Positions 10,971 through 22,990 of a stretch of DNA of 64,000 bases are shown here, piece by piece. The stretch's first letter is position 1. Each line of letters starts with the position of its first letter. Below the pieces are notes generated by a model. That model searched no databases. It had not been told where the DNA came from and worked only from the letters and a program-made list of their open reading frames with translations. A program made the position numbers and the translations under genes. This DNA comes from Poa pratensis. Taxonomy: Eukaryota > Streptophyta > Magnoliopsida > Poales > Poaceae. Where the stretch lies: the NCBI GenBank assembly GCA_947311845.1, contig CAMZMU010000059.1:43036982-43100981 (forward strand). The letters are read 5' to 3'.

Positions 10971-11269
10971 AAATCGGCCGCTGCGCTCGTACGAATAACT
11001 CTGGCCTATGGGTTTAGGGTGTTGGTGCCGGTGCCGCCTGATTCGTGGTGGCAATCGCGCGTGTCGCGAGCTCGATCGTTGGTGCATTCGATACGCCACA
11101 CAACACGTCCATCTCCGGTATTTCTCTTCGTGTTCACAGCCCCGAGCTCGACCTGATGCATGATCTCGCTCTCCATCGACGTGAGGATTTCACACGAAAG
11201 GCGCGTGTCCGATCGACTAATCATCGTGCGTGCGTGTGATATTTCTCCGGGCGGGAACCTGTCATGATT

Positions 11270-11880
11270 CATTGATTCCCATCATGGAGTATGCCTGTGT
11301 GCCAGAATTTTTCCCGGGCTGATAATGAGTAATAATCATTAATCAAGCACAACAATTCGCTGATAATGATTAATAATAACCATCATGGAGTACTAGCCGA
11401 GTTGTCTCATCTATGGCCAGTGATTTGATTTGCTCGAACTAAATGCGATGGCTTCACGTGTGATATTATGCCGGCCGGTTGCTTGCGCTGGTGCAGCTTG
11501 TAGGTCTGGGCGAATAATCATGGCTGATTTCTTGAATATGTCCGCTTCGTGATCAAAGCTTGTGAATTGTGATCGACAAAGGGAAACCTAATCGTTGTCA
11601 AATTGGAAATCGTCCACGTACATCGACCTACACTGATTGAGAAGCCTCTCATAGTCTCATACAACCCCCTTTTCGGAAGAAAAAAATGGAACAGTGCGTG
11701 TACGATCAAAAGCTTTCGTGTGCATTCACCCTGCTTATCACTTATCAGGTAATCCTACTGCATGCGTAGATAGAGTTTGTAGGCTCGAACTGTTTCCTTA
11801 TTCACAGCAAATAGCGAAATTAAGCAAATAGTGTCGAGCAAACATTATTGTTATAAACGACAAGCAATAAACAATGCAAA
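11270..11880. repeat. Left member of a copy-A internal repeat (with 13030-13620)
   Basis: The stretch ATGCGATGGCTTCACGTG through TACACTGATTGAGAAGCC (about 11446-11645) recurs at 13036-13275 and again in copy B at 22212-22380. Copy A therefore carries this segment twice. No gene was seen. Confidence 0.65.
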
Positions 11881-12415
11881 CATATTAAGATCAACACAAC
11901 GGGACACGGAATTTTAACGTGTAAAACCCTTCCAAGGAGGAAGAGAAAAAACCACGGGCGGCAGCCAGCAAAGATTCACTATATCGGGAGAGGTTACAAA
12001 CACCGGAGATTTACAACTATTCGACTTGTCTCAACGGGTGGGTTACAAGATATATTTATAGTGGCAATGACCTAATCCAGGTCGGGTAACGGCCCAAGCC
12101 TCCCGGCGGCGGGCCTCCCTTCGCTCCGGCAGAAGTTAGCATTTATCTTTATATGAATTTGGATCACAATAAAACAACAATTATCAACAAGGAAGAAGGT
12201 TTGAGCGATTGTGTATGACACTAGTACGATTGGACCTTTTAATTCTCTAGTCTCACACAAAACATTTAAAATATGTGCGATGCGAATAATCGTTTACTAT
12301 GAAATATACAAACCATGTTTGAAAGCCAAACATCCCATAAGGTTAGCTCAAGTCAAACATTTGTTACATACCTCACGCGCTTTGGCATATAGAATCGTGT
12401 GCATTGTTGCGTAAC
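11880..12415 (-). mobile_element. Copia-type LTR fragment (solo or truncated)
   Basis: On the minus strand the sequence around 11900-12050 has the U5-like string typical of grass Copia LTRs: GTTACAAGCACCGG-like and TTTTACACGTTAAAATTCCG-like segments preceding GTGTTGATCTTAATATG. A possible TGTTACGC start is at 12413. No primer-binding site, coding region or second LTR is adjacent, and no clean 5-bp target duplication was found, so the boundaries are approximate. It lies within copy A and has no counterpart in copy B. Confidence 0.45.
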
Positions 12416-12607
12416 ATCCCACACGAATTGATGCAGAACAAACAGTTTGCGGTTATGTGGCTATGATTGGTGAGAGCTAAACATGTGCGATAGTTTTCAT
12501 CATCGCAAATTTGTAATGCATCTGAATTCTTCTAACATCCTCTTTGGGAAATCCCGTGAAGTATGATATCACATGGTCTTCCTGCCATTTTGCCTCCTCT
12601 GGATCCG

Positions 12608-12770
12608 CTATAAAATGCTATGACCTCTCAAGTACAGCCGACTATCTCACATCAACACCATGCCTCACATGCAGGCAATCCAAGCTCGGGCACGGGTGTT
12701 TCTTGAGATAGTTGGACCAAAACCAACCGCTTCTGTAGAGCATGCCATGAAGCAAGTCACAGACCGATGA
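12608..12770 (+). other. TATA-like box plus 36-codon open frame
   Basis: CTATAAAATG at 12608 is followed 52 bases later by an ATG (12660) opening a 36-codon frame (MPHMQAIQARARVFLEI...) that ends at 12770. The spacing is that of a plant core promoter and start codon. The peptide is not recognised and could be a gene stub. Confidence 0.2.
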
Positions 12771-12869
12771 GATCCCGTCTAAATGTCACACGTTACATGG
12801 GATGTTCCCAAGACCTCTGCGATTGTATCAATCGCTAAAAATGCGAGTGATCTGATTTGCACACACAAC

Positions 12870-13033
12870 TACTCCCTCCGTATCAAAATACAAGACTCTA
12901 TAGCTAGCTTATACACACATGTATCTAGACATGTTTTAGTGCAAGGTTTATGTGAACCTTGCACTAAAACATGTCTACATACATGTGTATACAAGCTAGA
13001 TAGAGAGTCTTATATTTTGATACAGAGGGAGTA
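12870..13033. mobile_element. Stowaway MITE
   Basis: Begins TACTCCCTCCGTATCAAAAT and ends TTTGATACAGAGGGAGTA, with TA at both ends as target duplication. The two halves form an almost perfect hairpin centred at CAAGGTTTATGTGAACCTTG. About 164 bp, no coding capacity. Inserted in copy A only. Confidence 0.9.
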
Positions 13034-13599
13034 TATGCGATGGTTTCACGTGTGGTCCTGGGCTGGCCGGCAGAGAGGAAATTACGCCAGCCGTTTGCTT
13101 GCGCTGGTGCAATGTTTAGGTCTGCAGGAAGAAGAATCATGGTTGAACATGTCCGCTTTCGTGAGTAAAAGCTTGTGAATATATTGTGATCGGTATAACG
13201 GGAAAAGCTTCTGAGTAATTAGTTGTTATCAACTTGAAGTCGTCCATATATATCGATCTACACTGATTGAGAACCCGGCCGGCACCCATGCCATGCACTG
13301 GGCCTTCTTTTCAGACAAAAATCATGGTTGAACCGTGCGCGTAATCGATCTAAGCTTTTGTATGCGTTTACCTGCTTATCAGGTACTACTCCTACTACGT
13401 ATCTAGAGTTTGTAGGTTGAAACTGCTTCCTTTTTTTTTACAAGATTGAGGAGCCCGGCCGGCATGAATTACTGTGCGTGTGTACTCGACCAAAGCGTTC
13501 GTGTGCATTTACCTTACGACGTAACTAGAATTTGTAGGTCGGACCTGCTTCCTTCTTGAGCAAGACTGAAATCATTCATGCACAGGCGGTAAGCAAAAA

Positions 13600-13990
13600 G
13601 TGCTGAACGATCATTATCGAACCGGAAGAAGGTCGAACCACCCTTCTAAGAAACGGAAGACATCTTCAGACGAGCAGGCAGATTGGTGTGTGTGCCTATG
13701 GTCTCTCTCACTACAGAGCCATGCATTGCTGGTGGCTCGTCTAGTAAGGTATATATGTGGGGAATCTTCTTCGTGTCTAAATACCTTTTTCAAGGTTGTG
13801 TGATATAGCGATGCCAACTAGGCAAGTTGGGTGGCCCACAAGTTTTTTTTTTTGGTTCTGCACTTTGAGTAACCGTTCTTGATCTCATGTTTGAACCCTA
13901 GGGGTGGCCATTGCTGGTTGAACCTAGCAATGCAGCAGTTGCGTTGTTTCTTTGTTGAAAACATTTTCAAGAGTTTTCTCTTATCGCTCT
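13600..13990. other. Noncoding part of copy A matching copy B at 22800-23790
   Basis: Homologous to copy B around 22820-22880 and 23690-23790. Copy B has about 0.8 kb of extra sequence between these two blocks (a LINE tail). No gene was seen. Confidence 0.55.
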
Positions 13991-14024
13991 CGGGGATAAA
14001 ATATTATGATCCGGCCTTCAATTG

Positions 14025-15222
14025 TTAGATTTGCTTGGTAGGAATATTACCGGTGAAGGATGTGAAGCTTGTCCGAAGAAAATTGTGCATCCTTTTAATT
14101 TTTGTAATAATATGTATTGTTGATGTCTCGGTATCATGTTAATACAAAGAATTGATATATCTTAATACGTTGTATCACTTGATGCATAAATATATTTGTT
14201 GTTGCGACCAAAAAATGTGTCGAAAGCAAATTAACGGTAACTCCACCGAAATTGAGAATATTCAGCAGATGAGATTCAAAATATTGTCAAATACACATGC
14301 AGTAACAATTGAACTTGATCACTGGACGTGAACTTTCAGTTAAACTTAACAATTGAAAGCCGCTCATAAATCGATCACTAACAATGTAATGCAAGTCGTT
14401 GTACAACGGTTGGGTAAATCAAAAGAACCATGACAATGACAAACTTTTAACAACACAAATCGACATGTGTACCTCTTCATATGATAAATAATGTTCTCTG
14501 TCTATTAATATGTGAAGTACACTCTAATCACTACTCAGAGGTGGTTTTACCACCCCTCTAGCATGCCTGGCAAACATCGGTGCATAGAGATTGTCTTTTC
14601 TTTGAGGCGTTGAAGTTGGAGCGGCTCTCTTGGTAGGCATATTACTAGTGAAGTATGTGAAGCTAAAGATTCCGATGTTTTCCTAAGAAAATGTGTATCC
14701 TTGTTATTTTGGTGCAACCATTTTATTTTTGTAATAATATGCCCATGTGTATTCTCGATGTCTCATTATGTTAATAAAGTATGCTTATAATAATACGGAG
14801 AATTGGTGTATCTTAATACTTTGTATCAACTTGATGCTTAAATATTTTTTTTGTTTGTGACAAAAAAAATGTGTCGAAAGCGAATCAACTTTAACTCCAC
14901 TGAAATTGAGAATATTCAACAGACGAGATTCAAAATATTGTCAAATACACATGCAGTCACAATTGTACTTGATCACTGGACAAGAACTTTCAGTTAAACT
15001 TAACAATTAAAAGATGCTCATAAATCCATCACTAACAATGTAATGCAAGTCATTGTACAACAGTTGGGTAGATCGAAAGAACCATGACAATGACAAACTT
15101 TTAACAACACAAATCAACGTGTACCTCTTCACATGACAAATAATGTTCTTCCTTTATTAATATGATAAGTACACTCTAATAACTACTCAAAGGCGGTTAT
15201 ATCACCCCTCTAGAATGCCTGA
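14025..15222. repeat. Local tandem duplication, about 0.6 kb units
   Basis: 14025-14571 and 14625-15222 are direct copies (offset about 640-652 bases), sharing for example TTCAAAATATTGTCAAATAC and the closing CACCCCTCTAG. Copy B holds only one diverged unit (about 24210-24420), so the doubling happened in copy A after the segmental duplication. Confidence 0.85.
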
Positions 15223-16140
15223 GGAGGTCATCGGGCTTGCTGGCGGCCCAGCGGCCTACGTTCTATGATTTTGTATGGTATTTTTCTCTTGTTAATGACA
15301 TTTAACCACATTTGCTCAGGCTTCGAGAAGCTTTTGGGTTGGCCATTGTAAGTACTCTCATCTATATATACGAGGTCAATAAAGCATGTGTTAAAACAAG
15401 ACTAAAGCATGTTTAGTTGTATACAGAAAACAATAGGTATAATGACGAATCTATATCACTTAATCTGCCATGCAATTAATCTTCTTAATTTGTTAATTAT
15501 GTATTGTAGATGTTAATATTTTTTTTGTAATTTTGGTCATACTTATACAAGTTTGACTTAGACAAGACTAAGGCAGCTTTTATGTATCTATGATGGGAGT
15601 GGGACCCGCTATTTGGCACCCAGGATGGAAAATAGTGATTCTAAACCCAACATGTTTCTTCACAACGGAATATAACTTTTACTTCATATAAATTTTTCCT
15701 TACTTCGGAAATCTAGAAGAACGGAAGAAAATATAGACATGAAAAAAATATGACGTAAAATACACATTTTTTGTAGTTTTTTTTACATTATTATGACTCT
15801 TTTGTTGTGTTTCTTATGTATTTTTGTTGGGTCAATATGAACATAATTATTTGTATATCAAACATAGATTTTGAACGTAACAACGTAAGAAAATTCGGAT
15901 GTAACTTACTATGCAGCATGATTGTTGAATAACATGCCTATGCTAGGAGTAATATATTATAGGCGTAGTGACACAAGAGCTTTGTTTGGACATATAGGGC
16001 CCTATAAATTAGAAGACATTATAGTAGAATCATATTGTCAAATGTACTTCTAGCTAGCGACACATATGATGCACATATATATTGCTTTTTTCTTTTCTTG
16101 TGTGAGACCCTATAGTGGTTCTCGATTCTAGTGACAACCC
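15223..16140. other. AT-rich intergenic DNA, no gene seen
   Basis: No credible open frame or recognised element. Confidence 0.4.
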
Positions 16141-16143
16141 TTA

Positions 16144-16361
16144 GGGGTCGTTTGGCTCCCATCATTTTAGAGGCATTCATTTTAGATTCCATACCCAACG
16201 TGTTTGGCTGTCATTGAATTGGAATGTCATTTCAATTGGAATTTCAGAGAATACCTTTACTATGTTAAGTCAATTCCTATCCCTAACCATGTCATTTCTC
16301 TAGAATTCATTTCATTTCATTTTTGCCAAATGAAATGAATTGACGGGTATCAAACGAGTCA
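16144..16361. mobile_element. Tourist-like (PIF/Harbinger-type) MITE
   Basis: The left end GGGGTCGTTTGG and the right end, inverted, TGACTCGTTTGA flank about 218 bp. A 3-bp TTA duplication lies on both sides (16141-16143 and 16362-16364). The interior is rich in GAATT/AATTC palindromic strings. Absent from copy B. Confidence 0.75.
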
Positions 16362-16766
16362 TTACACATGTCTAGTGCAAATACTGCCATGACAGCTGAT
16401 AACTTGGTTAACGAAACATCATGGAGATTCGAATCAAAAATCGTTATTAGTATCCCACTGTCCCAGTCCCACTTGCCCTTGATGCTCCTGCTGTCAACTA
16501 GTAGTAGTTATTAAGCTTAACATCAAATTTATTGGTGCAGCTGAGTAGCTGACCACAACTACACAATTTTCCCCATCCCAAAGTTCTACTAGCATTAATC
16601 ATCTCAGCATCAGTGATCGATCAAACCCAAATGAAGAAACGAAAAATATAACCAAAGACGTTAACAGTTTGCTCCAAAATGACGAGATCAAACAAACATT
16701 TCAACTCACATGAACTTATCAAATAATCTATGCATGCATGGAGTGTACTCTGTTCTGTTCTCCGAT

Positions 16767-17597
16767 CTACCTAACCCAATACGTGGCGCGATCCCTCGCG
16801 GCGGGGCGTTGCTGTTGCTGCATGCGCAGCTGGTCGTGGAACCACAAGATGAACTCGTCGGCGCGTTGGTCGACCACGCCCTTGCTCCCATCATCCTCCT
16901 CCTCACTCGCCAGGAACGGCGAATCAGTGATCCGCACCTGCCGCGGCGCCTGCCTGCCGACCGACGCGGCCGCCCACGGGACCGCGCTCTCCACGTCGCC
17001 GTCGTCTTCCTCGTCGACGTCCATCAGCTCGAACAGTTTCTTCACCGCGACGGCCGAGCCGTACTCGGGAAGGTCGCCGAGCTGCTGCTGCTGCTTCAAG
17101 AGCAGGCCCTGGTCCCGGTGCCGAAGCGCGCGGCGGCGCCGCCTGTGTAGCGGCGTGCTGCTGCAGCTGAACTCGACCTCGCGTGGCCGGTACTGGTACT
17201 GCTGGTACACCGCGGCGCCCGGGTTCATGGACCGGCACGACAGCGATGACAGCGAGGCGTCGCTGCCGTGGGCGCCCCGCCGCGGGTACGGGTGCACGGC
17301 GGTGGCCGGGTCCATGGACCGGCATGACAGCGCCGCCGAAAGGTACGTCGTCAGGGTCGGGCTCTGGTCCCTCGCCGCCGCCCCGAGGTGGTGGTGGCGC
17401 TTAGACGACGACAGCATGTGGTGCAGGTTGACGCCGAGCGCGGCCAGCTTGGGCTGGTGCTTGCCGAGACCCCTGACGAGGACGAGGTGCAGGGCGCGCA
17501 CCATGCGCCACAGTTTCTTGGCGCTCAACGCCGCCGGCGTCGGGACCTGTACGCCGTCCTGCTCCATCGCCGCCTGCTCGTGATCACTACTGCTCAT
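16767..17597 (-). CDS. DUF761-domain protein, copy A (276 aa)
   Basis: Single-exon frame starting MSSSDHEQAAMEQDG. An N-terminal block at about 26-62 (AKKLWRMVRALHLVLVRGLG, then KHQPKLAALGVNLHHML) and the C-terminal DUF761 signature at 242-260 (VDQRADEFILWFHDQLRMQ) are those of plant cotton-fibre-expressed/Avr9-Cf9-rapidly-elicited-like proteins. Two repeated SLSCRSM motifs lie in the middle, with His- and Gln-rich low-complexity runs and an acidic patch before the C-terminus. Family members are small, mostly uncharacterised plant proteins linked to stress and development. No signal peptide or convincing membrane segment. The paralogue at 25786 keeps the same frame throughout, which argues for selection on both. 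A conserved TATA box lies about 120 bases upstream. Confidence 0.85.
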   Translation of the reverse strand: MSSSDHEQAAMEQDGVQVPTPAALSAKKLWRMVRALHLVLVRGLGKHQPKLAALGVNLHHMLSSSKRHHHLGAAARDQSPTLTTYLSAALSCRSMDPATAVHPYPRRGAHGSDASLSSLSCRSMNPGAAVYQQYQYRPREVEFSCSSTPLHRRRRRALRHRDQGLLLKQQQQLGDLPEYGSAVAVKKLFELMDVDEEDDGDVESAVPWAAASVGRQAPRQVRITDSPFLASEEEDDGSKGVVDQRADEFILWFHDQLRMQQQQRPAARDRATYWVR

Positions 17598-17712
17598 CTC
17601 GATCGGCTACCTTGTCGCTTTGGAAAATTCTAGTTTGGGACTTTTTGCTAACTTGCTCCTAGGACTAGCACTAATCTGTGTCTGTCTGGCAGGATGTAAG
17701 AAGAGTCCGCGT

Positions 17713-17724
17713 GGTATTTAAAGG
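17713..17724 (-). promoter_or_regulatory. TATA box of DUF761 gene A
   Basis: CCTTTAAATACC on the minus strand, about 120 bases upstream of the start codon. The same element and its flank (CATGACCCTCC) are kept upstream of copy B. Confidence 0.65.
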
Positions 17725-18032
17725 AGGGTCATGTCGTGTGTGATGGCTCGATAGATCACTCGACACTGATACCAAGCAGAATTATTGGACCAATATAATA
17801 GTCTTCAAATTGTTCTTTTTGTGCTGTTCTCCTCCTTCACGACGTGGTCCGCTGGGATTGGTTTCGAGATGCAAGGTGTAGCTGGAGCTAGGCAGATGTT
17901 CAGCACATGCTTGCGTGTCATGCCAATACATATCTTGGCATGGGATTTGTAAGCTTTTTAAACCCGTTTTATTGATAAGCTCGATCAGGTATACTAACAA
18001 AGAGCTTCCACGTTTACCTTGCGTGGTATGTA

Positions 18033-18035
<3 letters not shown>

Positions 18036-18117
<82 letters not shown>
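18036..18117. repeat. (GA)n microsatellite, about 41 units
   Basis: Uninterrupted GA dinucleotides. The corresponding place in copy B (about 27104) reads TAATCGAGAAAAAAAAGACA with no expansion. Confidence 0.98.
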
Positions 18118-18120
<3 letters not shown>

Positions 18121-18269
18121 CGAAATGTTCGTCGAAAAGTATTATGACAGATGACATGGTAGTTGTATCGTACGGATGGCGGACAAGGCAACACAAAAAT
18201 ATTAAAAGGACAAAATTAGGGAAAATGAAAACAAATATGGAAAAACCAGGTGAAAGTCAGAAAACATAA

Positions 18270-19630
18270 AATGTGAATAAAACATCCAACCATGGGAAAA
18301 ATAAAACATAAATTGAAAAATATAATTATTACAAAAAAACTTAGAAAAAGTTGGTAATATTATTACAAATTGTTAGAAAATGATAAGTTTAGGAGCCAAA
18401 AATAAATTATTGAAGAAACCCCACAAATAATTCACAAAAACACTACATTTCATTATTACTCCAAAATTATTTCCAAGTTTTCTCAAATTTACACATTTTG
18501 GGAATACTTATGATTATCACCCTTTTATTTTCTTTATTTATGTTGTGTTTCATTTATATAAAATCAATAGTTTTCATTATATATTTCCCACATATTTCTC
18601 AATGTTTTACTATTCCAAAAGTGTTTTCTTCATGTTTCCGAATTTTCATTTTACATTTATATTTTAAAATATGTGTTTTTCCTTCTAGACTATCACATGT
18701 CATGTTATTTTTCATATCATTAGAACAAAATTTTGTTCTGTTATAAATTTTAAGGTCTAAGACATACGATGTAACAGTTCAGTGACCAAACCCTAGAATC
18801 TTTGGGGACTATATGGATTTTCTCTAAATGAAAATATAATTTATGACAAACTAGAAATAGAAATGTAGTGTTCTATATGTAAGTAATTATTTTCATTGAT
18901 TAGAGTGAGGGATCATGAAAAATATCATAAGAATGTCATGGTAACAAAATTAGGAATAAAACATCCAATCATGCAATCGCGTGAAAGAAATAAAAATTGA
19001 TTGAAAATTATAACTATTGTGGAGAAGTTAGAATAATGTTGGGTATTGAAATATTCTTACAAAACTATAAATTTAAGGACCGGTGTGCAAAACCATGTAA
19101 TAGAAGAACCCAACAAACATTTCAGGGAAACACTACATTTTTTTATTTCGCATTATACATCGAAAACTATTTCTACTTTTTCTCAAATTTATATTGGGGG
19201 GGGGGGGGGGGGGGGGGGGGGTATACTTATGATTATCACCTATTTATTCATTTATGAATTTTTTCCATTTACAAAGAATCCATGGGTTTCATCAATTCAT
19301 TTACTCACATCTTTCTCAATGTTTTACTTCTCCAAGAAAATGTTTTCTGAATTTCCTTTTAATTTTTTTAGATTTTGAAAATATATGTTCTTCGTATAGG
19401 CTGTCACATACCACCTTATCACACGTACCACATTTACATAGGGACAAAATTTATTCAGTTTTAAATCTTAAGGTGTAAGTTAATGTTAGAATGTATGGAT
19501 CAAACCACAAAATCTTGGGGGACTATCTGAAATTTTCCCTAAAGGGAAAATATATTTCATTACATACTTATAATAGCAATGAAGTGTTGTAGACTTGTAG
19601 ATGTATGTATTTTTATAATTTATCATATCG
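18270..19630. repeat. Local tandem duplication, about 0.68 kb units
   Basis: Units at about 18270-18900 and 18950-19630 share AATAAAACATCCAA, ACACTACATTT, TACTTATGATTATCACC and the AATCTT(T)GGGGACTAT block. Copy B retains a single partial unit (27240-27370). T-rich, with no coding signal; open frames here are poor in composition. Confidence 0.8.
19196..19221. repeat. G26 homopolymer
   Basis: Twenty-six consecutive G residues, at the position where the first tandem unit reads ACACATTTTGGG. Such a run can form a G-quadruplex and is also prone to length error. Confidence 0.9.
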
Positions 19631-21060
19631 AGAAATCACATATTGAAAAAAACATGCGACATGTTAGGATCTTTGTAGAAAGTTGATGATGGAGTTCAAA
19701 AACCTTGCTTGGGTGCTCCTTCCCGTGTATTAAATCAACGTAATATAACCGGTGATCAAAACCGATAAAATGGGTAACAAAGCCCATCAAGATTTCTGAA
19801 CACCACCACAGCTGGTGTAGCCACTCCTACCCGAGCGACTAGACCATCTTCTCATGATCTCGCGCTTCTATGCATGCTGATTTGGCTATCTCAAGGTATA
19901 TTTGTGAAGTTTGGGTAATATTTATTCTGCTCCAATGTAAAACCTTGTGATAATACAATTATAATGTAGCCCTATATACAGATTCGAGAAAAATCAACAC
20001 ACTGTGGCTAAGCCGGAGTTTATAGATACATCAATAATACCATCATCTAGAATAAGCTATGTCATGACAATTGGAAGCTTTTCGGGTGTGGAAAGCATAG
20101 ATCTACTTGAACAAATCATTGTGGGCATGCTTGGGACCCTCGATAGGGAGATACAAAGAAAAGGGCATCTGATATTTACATTAACTAGTGTCATTAGCCC
20201 ATAAGGCTGGGATCATGATGAAGTTGACTCTGTATTCGAATCTACCAGAGGAGCAAAAGCTAACAATAAGATGGGATTCTGACAATGAAGATAACCAGTC
20301 AGCAGTTATCATTCAGTTACGCTCTTACTATGACACACGAATTTGAGATGATACAATCCAATTCTTGCATGAATCCGAAAAAAAGATTCCCTTAGCACGA
20401 CAGCAAAATAAAAAGGAGTAGTATTGGTAGCAAGGTATCAAAGAAAAAATTGTGTCAATACAGATCATACAGCACAATGATGAGAAAATGTTGCTAAAAA
20501 GAAGAGGTATAATTAGTTGTCTCTTTCTCCCTCCATGAATAATGAAAAAAAAGGTGGAATTTTAATGTCACCAGCTGGAGACTAGCCAGCCAGAGTTCAG
20601 AGTTCAGTGTTCATTAACTCGAATGTTTTATGCACTACAGTTTTTTAACAGGGAGGAGTCTATCAGCAGCAGCCGGTGATAAGCTTGGTATCACCGTCCC
20701 AGTTTAATGGCACACCCCACCAATTATACACAGCCTCTGTCCACCTCAAATAAACAACAAACACGCAACATCACCTTGTTACGAATTTTCCATGGTGTTT
20801 AGTATGGAAGATGTGATATTTAAGCAGGCTCAAACACGTGCATACACAGTTAAGATCTTTTCTGAAGAACATGCATGCATGTTTAGTTTTGTGTATGTTG
20901 TTGTATGCCAGAGCAAGTGTGGTAAGCAAGACGTACAGAATCCTCCCTTGGGGACATCATTCTTGGAGGTGTGCATCAGATCGAGAAACCAGTGGACGGT
21001 TTCAAAGGTGGAGCAGCATTGCATATTCCGCATCGGCGACGATGAGTCTCGGCCGGCGTA
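19631..21060. other. Noncoding right part of copy A
   Basis: 20110-20950 matches copy B 27530-28430 (for example ATAAGATGGGATTCTG at 20266/27698 and ATGAGAAAATGTTGCTAAAA at 20479/27969). No conserved open frame was seen, so the similarity is noncoding. Confidence 0.6.
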
Positions 21061-21068
21061 CCATGGGA

Positions 21069-21088
21069 GGGGGGGGGGGGGGGGGGGG
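21069..21088. repeat. G20 homopolymer
   Basis: About twenty consecutive G residues, followed by a short direct repeat of ATGATGGATG. Confidence 0.9.
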
Positions 21089-21281
21089 CTCAATGATGGA
21101 TGCGTCAATGATGGATGAGTGATGATTGACGCGCGCAGAGCGAGAGAGTTGTCTGGCGCCGTGGCGGCTTCGATGCATACCTGACAAAGGTATTGGCTTC
21201 AACATACACAATGTAGCTAGATGGGTTCGCGGAAAATGGCGTGGAGACATCTGGAGCATGTGCACAAGGTGTAATATCTAG

Positions 21282-21480
21282 ATCTTACTGATGAGCCGAC
21301 GATGGCTGTGAACGGGGCATAAAGCTCTGTTTTTCTCGTACTCTCCTTGTTTGGCGGCTTTGGTTTGCTTGATTGTGGTAGAACTTTTTGCGAGTTTTTT
21401 TTATAAATGAAATAAACCAGGCCGTATGCATCTCTTCGATGCAGAAGCCGGGATAATTCCTCATTTTTTTTAAAAAGAAG
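21282..21480 (+). mobile_element. LINE 3' end (5'-truncated)
   Basis: The sequence TTTATAAATGAAATAAACCA followed by TATGCATCTCTTCGATGCAG, a GCCGGGATAATTCCTC segment and a TTTTTTTTAAAAAGAA tail is the typical 3' untranslated end of grass L1 LINEs. No ORF2 coding is left. It lies near the boundary between segmental copies A and B. Confidence 0.5.
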
Positions 21481-22624
21481 GGCAAATCCAAAATTAGGTG
21501 TCATATAATATATCATCTATTAGACTGTTATGACAGAATGCTGAATTTTATATAATCTGCTACGACAGAAAAGTTTGTGTTACCTTAAAACTACAACTAC
21601 TTTTTAATGCCCTATTTTTCTTTGAGATGCCATACTATACATCTAACCCTCTGCCCCGCTTGCCACCTCGAAGCCACCCGGGGACAGGGTCATGTGGATC
21701 GATGGGTTCCTTTACTCCTCTCTATTCATTGTCGTGACCCCTCTCGCATCATCGATTCAAATCGAGTTCCTACAAACTAGGGGACGAATAACTTTTGTAA
21801 GCATTAGGTGCCGATGCCGCGGCTCGATTTGTGGAGGGAATCGCACACCGTAGCGTCCAACACGCCATCACCGCCACACCTATGACGTAGTTTCATACCA
21901 ATATATTTCGTGTTCACGTTCTCGAGCTCGACCTTATGATGCTATATATCACTGTCCATCGGCGCGAGGAATCCACACGAAACGCGTGTGGTCGATCGAT
22001 CTGGTCCTGGGTACGTGTTATATTCTCCGGGTGGGAACATGTCATGATTCTCATCATGGAGATGCGTGTGTGGTAGTAGAATTTTTCTGGCCCTGATGGT
22101 GTAATACTTAACAATCATTAGTCAAGCTAGGCTCAAGAAGAACAATAATTCGGGATACTACTAGCCAACCCGTCTCATCCATGGCCATTCATTTGATTTG
22201 CTCCAACTAAATGCGATGGTTTCATGTGTGGTCTTTGAACGAAAGCAAATGTATGACGTTTCTTGTGCCACTGTTCTCTGTTCGTCTGGGAGAACATTCA
22301 TGGTCGTTGAATATGGCCATCGATAATGGGAGTAGCTGTTATCAAAACTTGCAATTCCTCCATATCGATCTACACTGATCGACAAGTCCGGTATATTGAA
22401 GAGAGAGAAAAATGGAACCGTGTGCGTGTGCGTGTACTCGAATAGTCGATCATAGCTTTCCTGTATGTGCATTTTACCTGCTTATCACTCCTACTACGTA
22501 GCTAGGGTTGTTGTAGGTTGGAACTGCTTCCCTTTTCTACCAAGATTGAGCGGTCCGACCGGCATCAAACTGCGCGTGTACTCACCCACTCGATCAAAGC
22601 ATTCATGTGCATTTACCTATCACG

Positions 22625-22751
22625 TACTCCCTCCGTTCCAAATTAATTGATACACATTTGTCTAGATATGGATGTATCTAGTCACTAAACAAATATAGAT
22701 ACATCCATATTTGGACAAACTCAAGTCAACTAATTTGGAACGGAGGGAGTA
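22625..22751. mobile_element. Stowaway MITE
   Basis: Begins TACTCCCTCCGTTCCAAATT and ends AATTTGGAACGGAGGGAGTA, with TA on both sides. 127 bp, nearly perfect hairpin. Specific to copy B. Confidence 0.93.
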
Positions 22752-22990
22752 TGAGGTAGCTCCTTAGCTAGAGAGTTTGTAGGTTGGAACTGCTTCTCTT
22801 TTTAGCTAGATACTTTTGTTCCGGTAACGAAGAACTACTGAACAATCATTCTCAAAATGGAACAAGGCATGGACGATCTTTGTGAGAAATAAAATACAGT
22901 ACTGAACTAACATAGTGTAAACTAAAATAATTAACTTACAAATATAGGGTTTCCCAATTTATCATTCAATTAACTTACTTTTAAAGTACC

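Larger units (their letters stand above)
10812..20950. repeat. Segmental duplication, copy A
   Basis: Direct paralogue of 21663-28440. Anchor pairs in the same order are: GAAGCCACCCGG (10812/21671); the block around TTTGATTTGCTCGAACTAAA (11424/22192); the DUF761 gene (16767-17597/25786-26655); TCTTTGGGGACTATA (18799/27277); GTGGGCATGCTTGGGACC (20119/27534); and the block ending near 20950/28430. The offset shrinks from about 10.9 kb to 7.4 kb because copy A gained more insertions and internal tandem duplications. Confidence 0.85.

Noticed and set aside
16738..17583. Long plus-strand frame opposite DUF761 gene A (and its twin at 25753-26376)
   Set aside because: Antisense shadows caused by high third-position GC; the minus strand has the recognised domain and promoter.
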